From: Gallionellaceae bacterium
Lineage (GTDB): Bacteria > Pseudomonadota > Gammaproteobacteria > Burkholderiales > Gallionellaceae
Direction of reading: 5' to 3'
DNA: 35,693 nucleotides
Assembly: GCA_030834965.1 (NCBI GenBank)
Contig: JAUQWW010000085.1
Coordinates: forward strand, 1-35,693
Shown: positions 8,565 to 17,064 of the stretch, piece by piece
Layout: each line of letters starts with the position of its first letter
How positions within the stretch are numbered: position 1 is the stretch's first letter
Notes under the pieces: generated by a model
Database searches by the model: none
What the model was told of the DNA's origin: nothing
The model's input: the letters and a program-made list of their open reading frames with translations, nothing else
Position numbers and translations under genes: made by a program

Positions 8565-9323
8565 ATGAAACATCAAAACACCAGACAATGCCTGATATTT
8601 GCCCATCGCGGCGCCAACAGGGAAGCGGCAGAAAACACCCGCTCCGCGTTCGACACGGCGCTGAAATATGCCATCGACGGAATGGAGACGGACGTACAAC
8701 TCTCCCGCGACGAAGTTGCCGTGCTCTGGCATGACCGGTTCCTCGACAAGGTCGGCCTTCCTGACAAACACATAGACGATTTCGATTATGCCCAGTTGCA
8801 GGCGATGAACTTTGCCGCGCATTTTTCCCCGGGAGCAGATCCGCAAGGCATTATGACACTGAAAGAATTCCTTGATGCCTACCGCACACGCTGCCGCTTG
8901 CTGGTCGAAATCAAGAACCGCGAATGGGAAATCCCCTCCCGCCATGAAATCAAGGTGCGGCACACCCTGGACATGGCCGGAACGGTCAATAACGATGCGA
9001 TCATCGTTTCCTCGTTCAACCTCGCCAGCTTGGCCTATGCCCATCGGTACAGACCGGAGTTTCCGCTGGTTTACAACTTCGAGCCCGAGCAGACACTGGA
9101 AGATGCGCGGCGTGTTTTAACCGAGCAGCCTTTCCTGCACGGGCTGTGCCTGCCCATAGAATCTCTGGATGATGCAATGGTCAAGCTGCTGCGCGCTCAC
9201 GGCAAGACCATCGCGGTTTACACCTGCAATAGCGAAGAGGAAATCGACCAGGCGCTGCAATCGGAAGTAGACATTCTCATCAGCGATCTCCCGCAAAAAG
9301 CCCTGCAGATGAGAGATGCATGA
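8565..9323 (+). CDS. ugpQ: glycerophosphodiester phosphodiesterase
   Basis: A 252-residue cytoplasmic enzyme without a signal peptide, which fits the UgpQ type rather than periplasmic GlpQ. Catalytic and metal residues of the GDPD TIM barrel are visible: HRGAN (His14, Arg15), ENT at 23-25, the METDVQLS segment (Glu41, Asp43), LWHD (His56) and the later VEIK. It cleaves glycerophosphodiesters to glycerol 3-phosphate and an alcohol. Its stop overlaps the start of the next gene, glycerol-3-phosphate dehydrogenase, in an ATGA, which places product and consumer in one operon. Confidence 0.88.
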   Translation: MKHQNTRQCLIFAHRGANREAAENTRSAFDTALKYAIDGMETDVQLSRDEVAVLWHDRFLDKVGLPDKHIDDFDYAQLQAMNFAAHFSPGADPQGIMTLKEFLDAYRTRCRLLVEIKNREWEIPSRHEIKVRHTLDMAGTVNNDAIIVSSFNLASLAYAHRYRPEFPLVYNFEPEQTLEDARRVLTEQPFLHGLCLPIESLDDAMVKLLRAHGKTIAVYTCNSEEEIDQALQSEVDILISDLPQKALQMRDA

Positions 9324-10897
9324 AGCGCGATTTTTCATCTCTGCTCGACCGTCCGTTCGATCTGCTGGTCTGCGGCGGCGGCATCTACGGCGCGTGGACC
9401 GCCTATGACGCAGCCTTGCGCGGCCTGCGTGTCGCCATCGTCGAGCAACGCGACTGGGCCAGCGCAACCTCCTCCGCCTCGAGCAAGTTGATTCACGGCG
9501 GCTTGCGCTATCTGGAATCCTTCGACTTCAAACTGGTGAAAAAAGCGCTGACCGAACGGCGCATGCTGCTGGAAAGTGCGCCGCATCGCGTGTGGCCGCT
9601 GCGCTTCGGCGTGCCGGTGTACGAGGACAGCCGCATCGGCACGCTGCAGTTGAAGGCTGGCCTGGCCTTGTATGATTTTCTGGCGGGCGGCATCAGCCCG
9701 GACATGGCTCATCGCCACTTCGGCAGCCAAGCCTTCGCCGAACATTTTCCCGCGCTGATCACTGGCGGACTGAAGGGCGGCTTCACCTATGCCGATGCGC
9801 AGACCGACGATGCCCGCCTGGTGCTGGAACTGGTAGACGGCGCGATGTCGGCCGGAGCGGCATGCGTGAATTATTGCAAGCTGACCGGCGTGCTCGAAGT
9901 AAATGGTCAGGCTTGCGGCGCGACGATTCAAGACCAGATCGGCAACACCGACGGAATAATCCTCGCCCGACAAATCGTCTACGCCACCGGCCAATGGACG
10001 ACGGCATCGGAAGAAGGCAGCCAGTGGTGCCGCCTGACCAAGGGCATTCATCTGATCATGCCTGCGGCGCTGGGTGAAGAGGCGCTGCTGCTGACAGCCC
10101 GGTCAGATGGCCGGGTTTTCTTCATGATCCCCTGGTACGGGCTCACGCTGATCGGCACCACCGATACAGATTATCGCGGCGACACCGGGCATGTTGAAGT
10201 CGAAGCGGCAGATATTGCCTATCTGCTTGCCGAGGCCAATCATTACCTCAAGACGCCCTGGAAAGAGCAAGACATTATCGGCAGCTTCGCCGGCTTGCGC
10301 GTACTGAAACAGAACGACAACTCTTCTCCATCCGCCGTCAGCCGCGACTGGGAATTGAAAACCCCAAACAACGGCGTGCATTACTCCATCGGCGGCAAGA
10401 TCACCTCGGCCCGCGAAGATGCTGCGCACATCGTCGATGCGGTATGCGCGCAACTCCGGCTGGATGCGCCATGCCAGACTAAAGGAAAATTGTTTCCCTG
10501 GGCGCCGCAGGAAAATTATTCCGCTTGGTCTGCCGCCGCAGGCGCACAGGCAAGCCGGCTCGGCATCGATCCAGAAAGCGCCAAGTGGCTTATCCGCCGC
10601 CATGGCAAGCGGGTAACCGACATTTTTCACAGCATCGAAGATGATCCACACTTGGCTGAACGCGTCATGCCCGAGCTGCCGTTCATTCACGCCGATCTGC
10701 TGTGGAGTGCCCGCAACGAAATGGCTGTTCATCTGGATGACCTGCTGCGTCGCCGCATGCCGCTGTTGATTCTGGCCAGGCTGACCGAAAGCGATTTGCG
10801 GCGGCTGGCCAACGCTGTCGCCCCCACACTTGCATGGGATGAGGCCGCGCTGAACAAGGAAATCGCAGCGTGTTACCGCCTGGGCGCACACCCATGA
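9320..10897 (+). CDS. glpD: FAD-dependent glycerol-3-phosphate dehydrogenase
   Basis: A 525-residue flavoprotein. The N-terminal dinucleotide-binding loop is CGGGIYGA (Gly19-Gly24), followed by the family segment SSASSKLIHGGLRYLE. The C-terminal alpha domain, from about residue 395, includes RRHGKR. It oxidises glycerol 3-phosphate to dihydroxyacetone phosphate at the inner membrane and passes electrons to quinone. Length matches E. coli GlpD (about 500). It overlaps by four bases both the upstream phosphodiesterase and the downstream FGGY kinase, so translation of the three is probably coupled. Confidence 0.92.
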   Translation: MKRDFSSLLDRPFDLLVCGGGIYGAWTAYDAALRGLRVAIVEQRDWASATSSASSKLIHGGLRYLESFDFKLVKKALTERRMLLESAPHRVWPLRFGVPVYEDSRIGTLQLKAGLALYDFLAGGISPDMAHRHFGSQAFAEHFPALITGGLKGGFTYADAQTDDARLVLELVDGAMSAGAACVNYCKLTGVLEVNGQACGATIQDQIGNTDGIILARQIVYATGQWTTASEEGSQWCRLTKGIHLIMPAALGEEALLLTARSDGRVFFMIPWYGLTLIGTTDTDYRGDTGHVEVEAADIAYLLAEANHYLKTPWKEQDIIGSFAGLRVLKQNDNSSPSAVSRDWELKTPNNGVHYSIGGKITSAREDAAHIVDAVCAQLRLDAPCQTKGKLFPWAPQENYSAWSAAAGAQASRLGIDPESAKWLIRRHGKRVTDIFHSIEDDPHLAERVMPELPFIHADLLWSARNEMAVHLDDLLRRRMPLLILARLTESDLRRLANAVAPTLAWDEAALNKEIAACYRLGAHP

Positions 10898-12285
10898 TTT
10901 CTGCCATCGCGCTTGACCTCGGCACGACGTCGATCAAGGCGGGATTGCTGGATCATGCCGGTGCGCTCAGCAACATCGTTGCATTGCCCGCCCCTTCCCT
11001 TGTGGTCGACGGCGGGCGCTACGAAAGCGACGCATTGGCCTACGCGGAAACTGCCGAGCAGGTGCTTGGCGCATGCCTGGCACAGGCGGGCAGTGCCCCT
11101 CCTCTCGGCCTGTGCAGCCAGCGCTCCTCTTTCCTGATCTGGGACAGGGCCAGCGGGCAGCCGCTCACCCCGCTCATCTCCTGGCAGGACAATCGCGGCG
11201 CAGCCAGCTGCGAGGCTTTGCGGGATTCTGAAAACCTGATCCGCGATTTCACCGGCTTACGCCTGACGCCCTATTATTTCGCGCCCAAGCTGCGCGTTGT
11301 ACTGCAGGATCACCCGGAATGGCGCAAGCGTCTTGAGCGCGGCGAGCTACTGGCCGGCACGCTCGACACTTTTCTGATCTGGCGCTGGACGGGCGGCCAA
11401 CATCATGTCACCGACGCATCGATGGCTGCGCGCACGTTGCTGATGGATATCCGGCAACGACAATGGTCGCCCGCGCTGTGCGATCTTTTCGCCATACCGC
11501 TCAGCATGCTGCCCCGGATCGAACCTTCTGCAGGGCTGAACCTGAACCTAAGGAATGGCCTGAACCTGCAAGCCAGCCTGGGCGACCAATCCGCAGCACT
11601 CATCGCCAGCACCGCCGATGGCAGCACGGAAGCACTCGTCAATCTTGGCACCGGCGGCTTTGTCATACGCTACCTGGCGGAAGGAGAATTCACACGAGAT
11701 GGCTATCTGCGCACCCTGGTCTGGCAGGACAGCAAGCTGCATTCCCATCTCGCGATCGAAGGCACGCTCAATTCCATTGCCGCTGCGCTCGCTCCCTATC
11801 CGGCCGGAGAATGTCGCGTTCAATATCTGGCAGCGGAAGATATCTATTGCCTGGCGGAGCCCAGTGGCCTCGGTGCACCGTATTTCCGCAATGACATCGG
11901 GCTGCGCTTTTCGCAACCAGTCGAACGTCTTGCTCCACGCCAGATTGCCGTCCTACTGCTGGAGGGGATCATTTTCCGCGTGGCCCGCATCCTGGAGGAA
12001 TTTCATCACCAGCACGCTCTCGAGCGCGTCTATCTCTCGGGCGGATTGTCCGAATTGGCCTGTTTGCAACAGGGCGTCGCCCAGTGCGTGCCTTTTGAGG
12101 TGTACCGTTTGCTGCAGAAGGAATCCAGCCTGCAAGGCGCCGCGCTGCTTGCGGCCGGGATGGCGCCGGCCTGCCACAGGGAAGCAGAAAAAGTTGCAGT
12201 GGTGCGCACCGACAATTCACTCCCGGAAAAATACCTGCGCTGGAAGGACTGGTTCGATGCCTTGCTGAATGCAAGGACAGCTTGA
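10894..12285 (+). CDS. FGGY-family carbohydrate kinase, glycerol kinase-like
   Basis: A 463-residue FGGY kinase. The N-terminal phosphate-binding loop is LDLGTTSIKAG, followed by SWQDNRG, the catalytic-base segment GDQSAAL (GlpK has GDQQAAL), LVNLGTGGF and GLGAPYF. These resemble glycerol kinase more than xylulokinase. The substrate is not certain, because overall sequence and the C-terminal half (YLSGGLSELACLQQ) diverge from canonical GlpK. The operon with a phosphodiesterase and glycerol-3-phosphate dehydrogenase argues for glycerol or a related polyol. The ATG at 10894 overlaps the glpD stop (ATGA), and the frame upstream of it is inside glpD. Confidence 0.82.
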   Translation: MISAIALDLGTTSIKAGLLDHAGALSNIVALPAPSLVVDGGRYESDALAYAETAEQVLGACLAQAGSAPPLGLCSQRSSFLIWDRASGQPLTPLISWQDNRGAASCEALRDSENLIRDFTGLRLTPYYFAPKLRVVLQDHPEWRKRLERGELLAGTLDTFLIWRWTGGQHHVTDASMAARTLLMDIRQRQWSPALCDLFAIPLSMLPRIEPSAGLNLNLRNGLNLQASLGDQSAALIASTADGSTEALVNLGTGGFVIRYLAEGEFTRDGYLRTLVWQDSKLHSHLAIEGTLNSIAAALAPYPAGECRVQYLAAEDIYCLAEPSGLGAPYFRNDIGLRFSQPVERLAPRQIAVLLLEGIIFRVARILEEFHHQHALERVYLSGGLSELACLQQGVAQCVPFEVYRLLQKESSLQGAALLAAGMAPACHREAEKVAVVRTDNSLPEKYLRWKDWFDALLNARTA

Positions 12286-12309
12286 GAGGAGTTGCCATAC
12301 AAGGGCAAA

Positions 12310-12945
12310 TCAGAACAGCTCGATGTCGCCGCTCACAGGCTTGGCCTCGATCGTGTTGAGGTACCTGAATTCTTCCTCAATGATGAGATTGTTGTGCACC
12401 GACCGCAGCCGTTTTACCCGGACCTTGCCTGTAGCCGGGAAGTACACCACCATGCGTGGATAGACGTCACCGACATCTTCCGACACGATGTGCAAACCTT
12501 CGGTCTCGATGTAATCACGCACAAAGTTGATATTGCGCATGCCGACATCGGTCATGTTCGCAATGATGCGCCCGCCTCCGAATACCTTGACCTCCAGATT
12601 CTGGCGCTTGCCGCCGTTTTTCAAGATGTCGTTGATCAGGTGTTCCATCGCAAAATTGCCATAGCGGTTGATGACGCTCAGGTGTTCTGATTTCCACCCG
12701 CTCATCTCGCCTGATGCGGGCAGCATGAAATGGTTCATGCCGCCGATGCCGATGACGCGATCACGGATGCATGCCGAGATGCACGAGCCCAGCGTGGTGT
12801 ATATCCCCTCATCGTGCAGCGTGACGTAATATTCACCTGGCATCAGGCGAGCGGCATAAGCCTCATAGGTGTCGTTCCAGCCTCGTTTGATATGCTCAAA
12901 CCCCGGCAAAGCCAGAGGAAGGCGCGACGGAGGAGAGAGGGCCAT
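12310..12945 (-). CDS. cheD: chemoreceptor glutamine deamidase CheD
   Basis: A 211-residue protein. The catalytic cysteine lies in TTLGSCISAC (Cys55) and the catalytic histidine in GGMNHFMLP (His72), and the conserved GGG-RII segment follows. CheD deamidates glutamines on methyl-accepting chemotaxis receptors. The start at 12945 is chosen because AAGGAAGG overlaps the stop of the upstream HDOD gene immediately before it. An open frame reaching 12987 would run into that gene. No receptor, cheA, cheW, cheR or cheB lies in the window, so it is separated from a chemotaxis cluster. The stop converges with the FGGY kinase stop 24 bases away. Confidence 0.9.
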   Translation of the reverse strand: MALSPPSRLPLALPGFEHIKRGWNDTYEAYAARLMPGEYYVTLHDEGIYTTLGSCISACIRDRVIGIGGMNHFMLPASGEMSGWKSEHLSVINRYGNFAMEHLINDILKNGGKRQNLEVKVFGGGRIIANMTDVGMRNINFVRDYIETEGLHIVSEDVGDVYPRMVVYFPATGKVRVKRLRSVHNNLIIEEEFRYLNTIEAKPVSGDIELF

Positions 12946-12952
12946 ACCTTCC

Positions 12953-13810
12953 TTATTTGCCGAGAAAAACTTTTTCGGCCTCGGCAATTCCTGCGCGCGC
13001 CTCGCTCACCGCCGGCTCGATGACTTCTTCGGCCACCAGCCCGGAAAGTTCCCATGCGTGCGGATCAATAGGCGAAACATCGGCAAAATCGAATGTGTGC
13101 ACCTCCGCCATTACTGCGAGCGCATTGGCAATATGCACCAGCGCCGCTTCCACAGGATAACGCTGCGCCTCACGAATATCGTGATGGCAGCCTATGCACT
13201 CCTCCAGCATAGGCGGGAGACGCCACTGGCGCGCCAGCTCGCCGCCCACCTGCGCATGGTCGAATCCCATCGTTTGACGCTCGGCCTGGTAAATAGGCAA
13301 TTCATCCCCGCTTTCCTGCACCCGCTGCAGCACTGCCTTGGCCTGCTCGGGCAAGCGGTTGAAAATCACCAGTTCGCCGATGTCATGCAACAACCCTGCG
13401 GTAAATACCGCTTCGGCATCACACTTGCGCGCCTGCCTGGCCAAGCCGCGGGCAATCAAGGCGCAATAAAGGCTATGGCGCCAGAAGTTCTCCATCGAAA
13501 TCAGGTTATTGGGCAAGTTGGTAAAGGTGCTGGCGATGGCCGTTGCCAGCGCCAGGTTGCGTATCTGGCTGGTACCGATGATGGATACCGCTTTGGGAAC
13601 GGTATCGATCGTGGAAGAAAAACTGTAGAACGAACTGTTGGCAACCCGCAACAAGCGCACGGTAAATGAGGGGTCCTGACTCACCGCCTGGGCGATATCG
13701 GCAATGCTGCTGTCAGGATTTTCAATCAACTGGTTGATGCGTACAAAGACGTCCGGCAAAGTGACCAGCCCTTCTACCCCCTGCACCAATTTAACAATAT
13801 CTGTTTTCAT
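12953..13810 (-). CDS. HDOD domain signalling protein
   Basis: A 285-residue protein whose bulk (about residues 15-215) is an HDOD domain. It has the opening LPDVFVRINQLIENP, then SQDPSFTVRLLRVANSSFY, the AVSIIGTSQIRNLAL segment and a LLHDIGELVIF segment. HDOD proteins are non-enzymatic or unproven relatives of HD phosphohydrolases found in signalling, motility and stress control. The ATG at 13810 is preferred over a GTG at 13819 because GGTGAGGA lies just before it. It is co-directional with cheD, its stop eight bases before the cheD start, so the two are almost certainly one transcript. Confidence 0.87.
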   Translation of the reverse strand: MKTDIVKLVQGVEGLVTLPDVFVRINQLIENPDSSIADIAQAVSQDPSFTVRLLRVANSSFYSFSSTIDTVPKAVSIIGTSQIRNLALATAIASTFTNLPNNLISMENFWRHSLYCALIARGLARQARKCDAEAVFTAGLLHDIGELVIFNRLPEQAKAVLQRVQESGDELPIYQAERQTMGFDHAQVGGELARQWRLPPMLEECIGCHHDIREAQRYPVEAALVHIANALAVMAEVHTFDFADVSPIDPHAWELSGLVAEEVIEPAVSEARAGIAEAEKVFLGK

Positions 13811-14000
13811 AGTCCTCACCTAGTCATGGCACAACGTATTCAATCAACTGTACTTTAGCATGAGCGGGAGTAGAATCGGGGGCGCATTTGAGATGAATTT
13901 TCCCGCCAAATCCCGGCTTTTCCATATCAAACACCTTATCGGTCGTATTTCATGAAAGTTGAATCTGTGACAACCCGGCCTGCCAAGGAGACTGCTTCAA

Positions 14001-14633
14001 ATGCTGCACTGGGCTGATTATGCAAAATTCTTTATGGCGCTCATGGTGATCGTAAACCCTGTCAGTGCAGTGCCATTGTTCGTCAGCATGACGGCCAGCA
14101 ACAGCGAGGCCGAAAAACGCCATATTGCACGCATGGCGAGCATTTCGGTTGCGGTGGTCCTTGTTCTGGCCGCAGTGATAGGCCAGCAGATTCTGGTATT
14201 GTTCGGAATCACCATCGCCTCATTCAAGGTAGGGGGTGCGATACTGATCCTGCTGATGGCCATTTCGATGATGCATGCCACGCCCAGCAGGGAAAAGCAG
14301 ACGCCCGAGGAAGCCAGGGAAGCCGAAATCAAGGAAAGCATTGCCGTGGTGCCGCTCGCAATTCCGCTTCTATCAGGACCCGGTGCAATATCCACAACCA
14401 TCATTTACGCGACCGAACGCTCATCTATGGGGCATCTCGGAGCCATTATCCTGTGCTGCCTGCTGGTTGCCTGCGCGACCTGGCTGGCACTCAGGCTCGC
14501 GACACCTGTGAGCAGATGGCTAGGAGAAACGGGCGTGAACATTGCAATCCGGCTGATGGGGTTGCTGCTGGCAGCGGTTGCCGTGGAAATTTTTACAAGC
14601 GGGTTGGTCGTGCTGCTGCCCGGGCTCAAATAG
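14001..14633 (+). CDS. MarC family (UPF0056) inner-membrane protein
   Basis: A 210-residue protein with about six hydrophobic segments. Family signatures are the N-terminal NPVSAVPLFVS and the central VVPLAIPLLSGPGAI followed by a short charged loop. MarC proteins were once linked to multiple antibiotic resistance, but their transport function is unsettled, so no substrate is claimed. AAGGAG lies about ten bases before the ATG. The next genes downstream belong to an unrelated secreted paralogue pair with its own likely promoter. Confidence 0.88.
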   Translation: MLHWADYAKFFMALMVIVNPVSAVPLFVSMTASNSEAEKRHIARMASISVAVVLVLAAVIGQQILVLFGITIASFKVGGAILILLMAISMMHATPSREKQTPEEAREAEIKESIAVVPLAIPLLSGPGAISTTIIYATERSSMGHLGAIILCCLLVACATWLALRLATPVSRWLGETGVNIAIRLMGLLLAAVAVEIFTSGLVVLLPGLK

Positions 14634-14681
14634 GGTGATATTATACAAATCAGGTGATGCGATTTTGCCGCTTTTGCATTT

Positions 14682-14710
14682 TTGGCTAACCAGATACCCC
14701 CTGCAATATT
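14682..14710 (+). promoter_or_regulatory. possible promoter of the tandem secreted-protein genes
   Basis: TTGGCT at 14682-14687 and AATATT at 14705-14710 are separated by 17 bases and lie just upstream of the first tandem gene. The -10 element is weak, so this is only a candidate. Confidence 0.3.
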
Positions 14711-14728
14711 ATTAGAAAGATGCTTTTT

Positions 14729-15565
14729 ATGTCGATGCTTTCTCATGACTCGATGAAAAAATTTTTGCTTTGCATGATTGCCATCGTTTTATGTCTTCCG
14801 CCCCTCGCCGTCGCGAAACCTTCCCAGTTATCAGTTGCGGAACGAGTAAAAAATATCAAAACAATCACTTCATATGCCGCAAAGGAACAGACCAGCAGGG
14901 AGGCGCTCGCACAGGTTCAACAACTGCTGGAACGCGCGGATGCTGCACTGAAAAAAAATGACCTGAACACTGCGGACAGCCTTTGCACACAGGCCTGGGA
15001 CACATATCAAGCTGCCGTTAAAGCTGCTCAAGCCAAAAACCATAAAGCAAAGGAAGAAAAGGCTCTTGCGACGACAATGGCAAGCGTAAAAGCGTTACTG
15101 AAACAGGCAGAGGACATGGAAAAGGACAATCAGGGGAAAAATTCCGGCCAGATCAAGGAAGTGAAGTCGCTGCTCGCGCAAGCCTCCGCTGCACAAGACC
15201 CAGCCCAGGCCCGCACCATTGCGAATCAGGCATATTCCACTTTAAAAACAATCGTGAAGGATTTCCGAGATGGCAAAACGTTAACGTTCGATCATACTTT
15301 TGCGACGCCCGAACTAAAGTTTGCGGATGAATTGGCGTATAACGATATGCACTTCGGATTGCTGGGGCCCGCACTGGAACAACTCGGCGCCCAGGCCGAT
15401 GCCGAGTACAATGCTCTCGTAAGCAATGCAAAAAAGCTGCGAAAACAGGCAGAACAGTCAGCAAAGCAAAAGGATTATGCTTATGGGATGCGCGACCTCG
15501 TGCAATCTACGAAAGAACTGAAGGAAGCCCTAAATCATATTGGCCTATCTGTGCCGGATCTATAG
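14729..15565 (+). CDS. secreted helical protein of unknown function, tandem copy 1
   Basis: I do not recognise a family. The 278-residue product starts with a signal peptide: MKKFLL, a hydrophobic run, cleavage near VAKPS. The rest is almost entirely Ala/Lys/Gln/Glu-rich predicted helix with no cysteine clusters, metal motif or membrane anchor. The most conserved stretch shared with the next gene is AYNDMHFGLL, then ALEQLGAQADAEYN, with ASVKALLKQ and VKSLLAQA in the middle. The start at 14729 is chosen because it gives exactly the same length and the same eight-residue lead before MKK as the second copy. An earlier ATG at 14720 is possible. It is probably a periplasmic structural, chaperone-like or binding protein, but this is only inference. 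Confidence 0.75.
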   Translation: MSMLSHDSMKKFLLCMIAIVLCLPPLAVAKPSQLSVAERVKNIKTITSYAAKEQTSREALAQVQQLLERADAALKKNDLNTADSLCTQAWDTYQAAVKAAQAKNHKAKEEKALATTMASVKALLKQAEDMEKDNQGKNSGQIKEVKSLLAQASAAQDPAQARTIANQAYSTLKTIVKDFRDGKTLTFDHTFATPELKFADELAYNDMHFGLLGPALEQLGAQADAEYNALVSNAKKLRKQAEQSAKQKDYAYGMRDLVQSTKELKEALNHIGLSVPDL

Positions 15566-15631
15566 CTCTCTCGCGAAAAGTAACTATACATAGCGACATC
15601 TGTCGTTTACTGAAATAAAATGAGGTATGTC

Positions 15632-16468
15632 ATGACAAAACCTTCTACATATTGGATGAAAAAATTATTGCCCGGCATTGTCATCGCGATGCTTTATTCT
15701 CCGCTCATCGCAACAGCAAAACCTTTGCCGCTATTGATCAATGAAAAGATACACAATCTTGAAGCGATCCTGTCCCACGCAGCAAGGAAACATGACAACG
15801 AAGCCGAGTTCGCCAGAATCCATCATATGCTCGAGGAGGCAGAAGTTGCCCTAAAAGCGGAAGACACGGCTACTGCAGAAAAGCTTTATTCCGAGGCATG
15901 GGAAGCCTACCAAGCTGCGGTCAAAACCGCGCAAGCCCAGGACCATAAAGAGAACCGGGAAAAAAGAGTTGCGGCAAAAACGGCAAGTGTGAAGGCATTG
16001 CTCAAGCAGATCGAGGAAATCGACAAGGGAGAGGAAGGAAAGAAATCCGAGCAGATCGAGAATGTCAAATCCCTGCTTGCGCAGGCTGAAGCCGCTGAAG
16101 ACCCGGCTAAAGCGCTAACCCTTGCGAATCAGGCATACTACATGATGAAAATATTGGTGAAGGATGTCCGTCACGGTAAAACGTTAACACTTGACCGCAC
16201 TTCCGCGACGCCTGCGCAGAAATATGCAGACGAAACGGCATACAACGATATGCATTTCGGACTGCTGGACGTTGCATTGGAAAAGCTTCATGCGGAGGCA
16301 GATGCCGAGTACAACAATCTCGTGAACAATGCAAAGGAACTGCGCCATCACGCAGAAGAGGCTGCAGAACATAATGATTTCGAATCCGCGATGAGCAGCC
16401 TCGCGCTCTCCACGAGAGAGATCAAGAAAGCGCTGAAGCATATTGGACTGGCTGTCCCGGGCTTATAG
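15632..16468 (+). CDS. secreted helical protein of unknown function, tandem copy 2
   Basis: A 278-residue paralogue of the preceding gene, alignable over its whole length almost without gaps and by eye more than half identical. The signal peptide (MKKLLPGIVIAMLYSP, cleavage near TAKP) is less conserved than the mature part. Shared blocks include EAYQAAVK, KTASVKALLKQ, VKSLLAQAEAA, ETAYNDMHFGLL and the C-terminal KKALKHIGLAVPGL. Start 15632 has GAGG six bases upstream, while a nearer in-frame ATG at 15620 has none. The 66-base gap after copy 1 allows co-transcription. No enzymatic motif is visible. Confidence 0.8.
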   Translation: MTKPSTYWMKKLLPGIVIAMLYSPLIATAKPLPLLINEKIHNLEAILSHAARKHDNEAEFARIHHMLEEAEVALKAEDTATAEKLYSEAWEAYQAAVKTAQAQDHKENREKRVAAKTASVKALLKQIEEIDKGEEGKKSEQIENVKSLLAQAEAAEDPAKALTLANQAYYMMKILVKDVRHGKTLTLDRTSATPAQKYADETAYNDMHFGLLDVALEKLHAEADAEYNNLVNNAKELRHHAEEAAEHNDFESAMSSLALSTREIKKALKHIGLAVPGL

Positions 16469-16527
16469 CCCCGCGCCCATCATCTACTGCTGTTCGTACG
16501 TGGCCCCTGCCGGGCGCCACAAAACAA

Positions 16528-16551
16528 AACGCCCCGATCACACGGGGCGTT
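16528..16551 (-). terminator. rho-independent terminator of bcp-slyD
   Basis: AACGCCCCG (16528-16536) pairs with CGGGGCGTT (16543-16551) around a six-base loop. On the minus strand it is followed by TTTTGTTTT, so it ends the slyD transcript. It may also help stop the opposing tandem-gene transcript. Confidence 0.8.
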
Positions 16552-16578
16552 ATTACAGGTTAAGTGATCCAACGCAGC

Positions 16579-17064
16579 CTAGTGGTGGTGCCCGCCTTCG
16601 CCGTGGGTATGGCCGTGCGAAAGTTCATCGGCGGTGGCAGCACGCACGCCAGTGACCACGCCTACAAAGTTCAGCGTCTTGCCGGCGAGTGGATGATTGC
16701 CATCTACCGTCACTTCGGTATCCGTAACATCCACCACGGTGTAGAGCGAATAATCGTCATCGTCGCCCCCCTCCACCCCGCCCTCGAACTGCATGCCGAT
16801 GGCTACCTCACCCGGAAACAGATTGCGCGGTTCAACGCGCACCAGATCATGCTCGTACTCACCGAATGCATCATCCGGCTCCATCGTGATATCGAATTTT
16901 GCGCCTACATCCTTGCCTTGCAGTTCCTCTTCCACTACCGGAAAAATACCGTCATACCCGCCATGCAAGTAGCTGATCGGCTCATCGGTTTTTTCCAGCA
17001 AAGTGCCGCTCGCATCAGACAATTCGTAGCGCAGCGACACAACAGTATCTTTTGCAATTTTCAT
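16579..17064 (-). CDS. slyD: FKBP-type peptidyl-prolyl isomerase, SlyD
   Basis: A 161-residue cytoplasmic chaperone and prolyl isomerase. The N-terminal FKBP half begins MKIAKDTVVSLRYEL with ISYLHGGYDGIFPVVE. An insert-in-flap chaperone domain follows at about residues 70-130. The C-terminus is a short metal-binding His-rich tail (HGHTHGEGGHHH). The tail is shorter and lacks the cysteines of E. coli SlyD, which is common in betaproteobacteria. The ATG overlaps the bcp stop by four bases, with AAGGAAG inside the end of bcp as ribosome-binding site, so the two genes are translationally coupled. Confidence 0.92.
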   Translation of the reverse strand: MKIAKDTVVSLRYELSDASGTLLEKTDEPISYLHGGYDGIFPVVEEELQGKDVGAKFDITMEPDDAFGEYEHDLVRVEPRNLFPGEVAIGMQFEGGVEGGDDDDYSLYTVVDVTDTEVTVDGNHPLAGKTLNFVGVVTGVRAATADELSHGHTHGEGGHHH

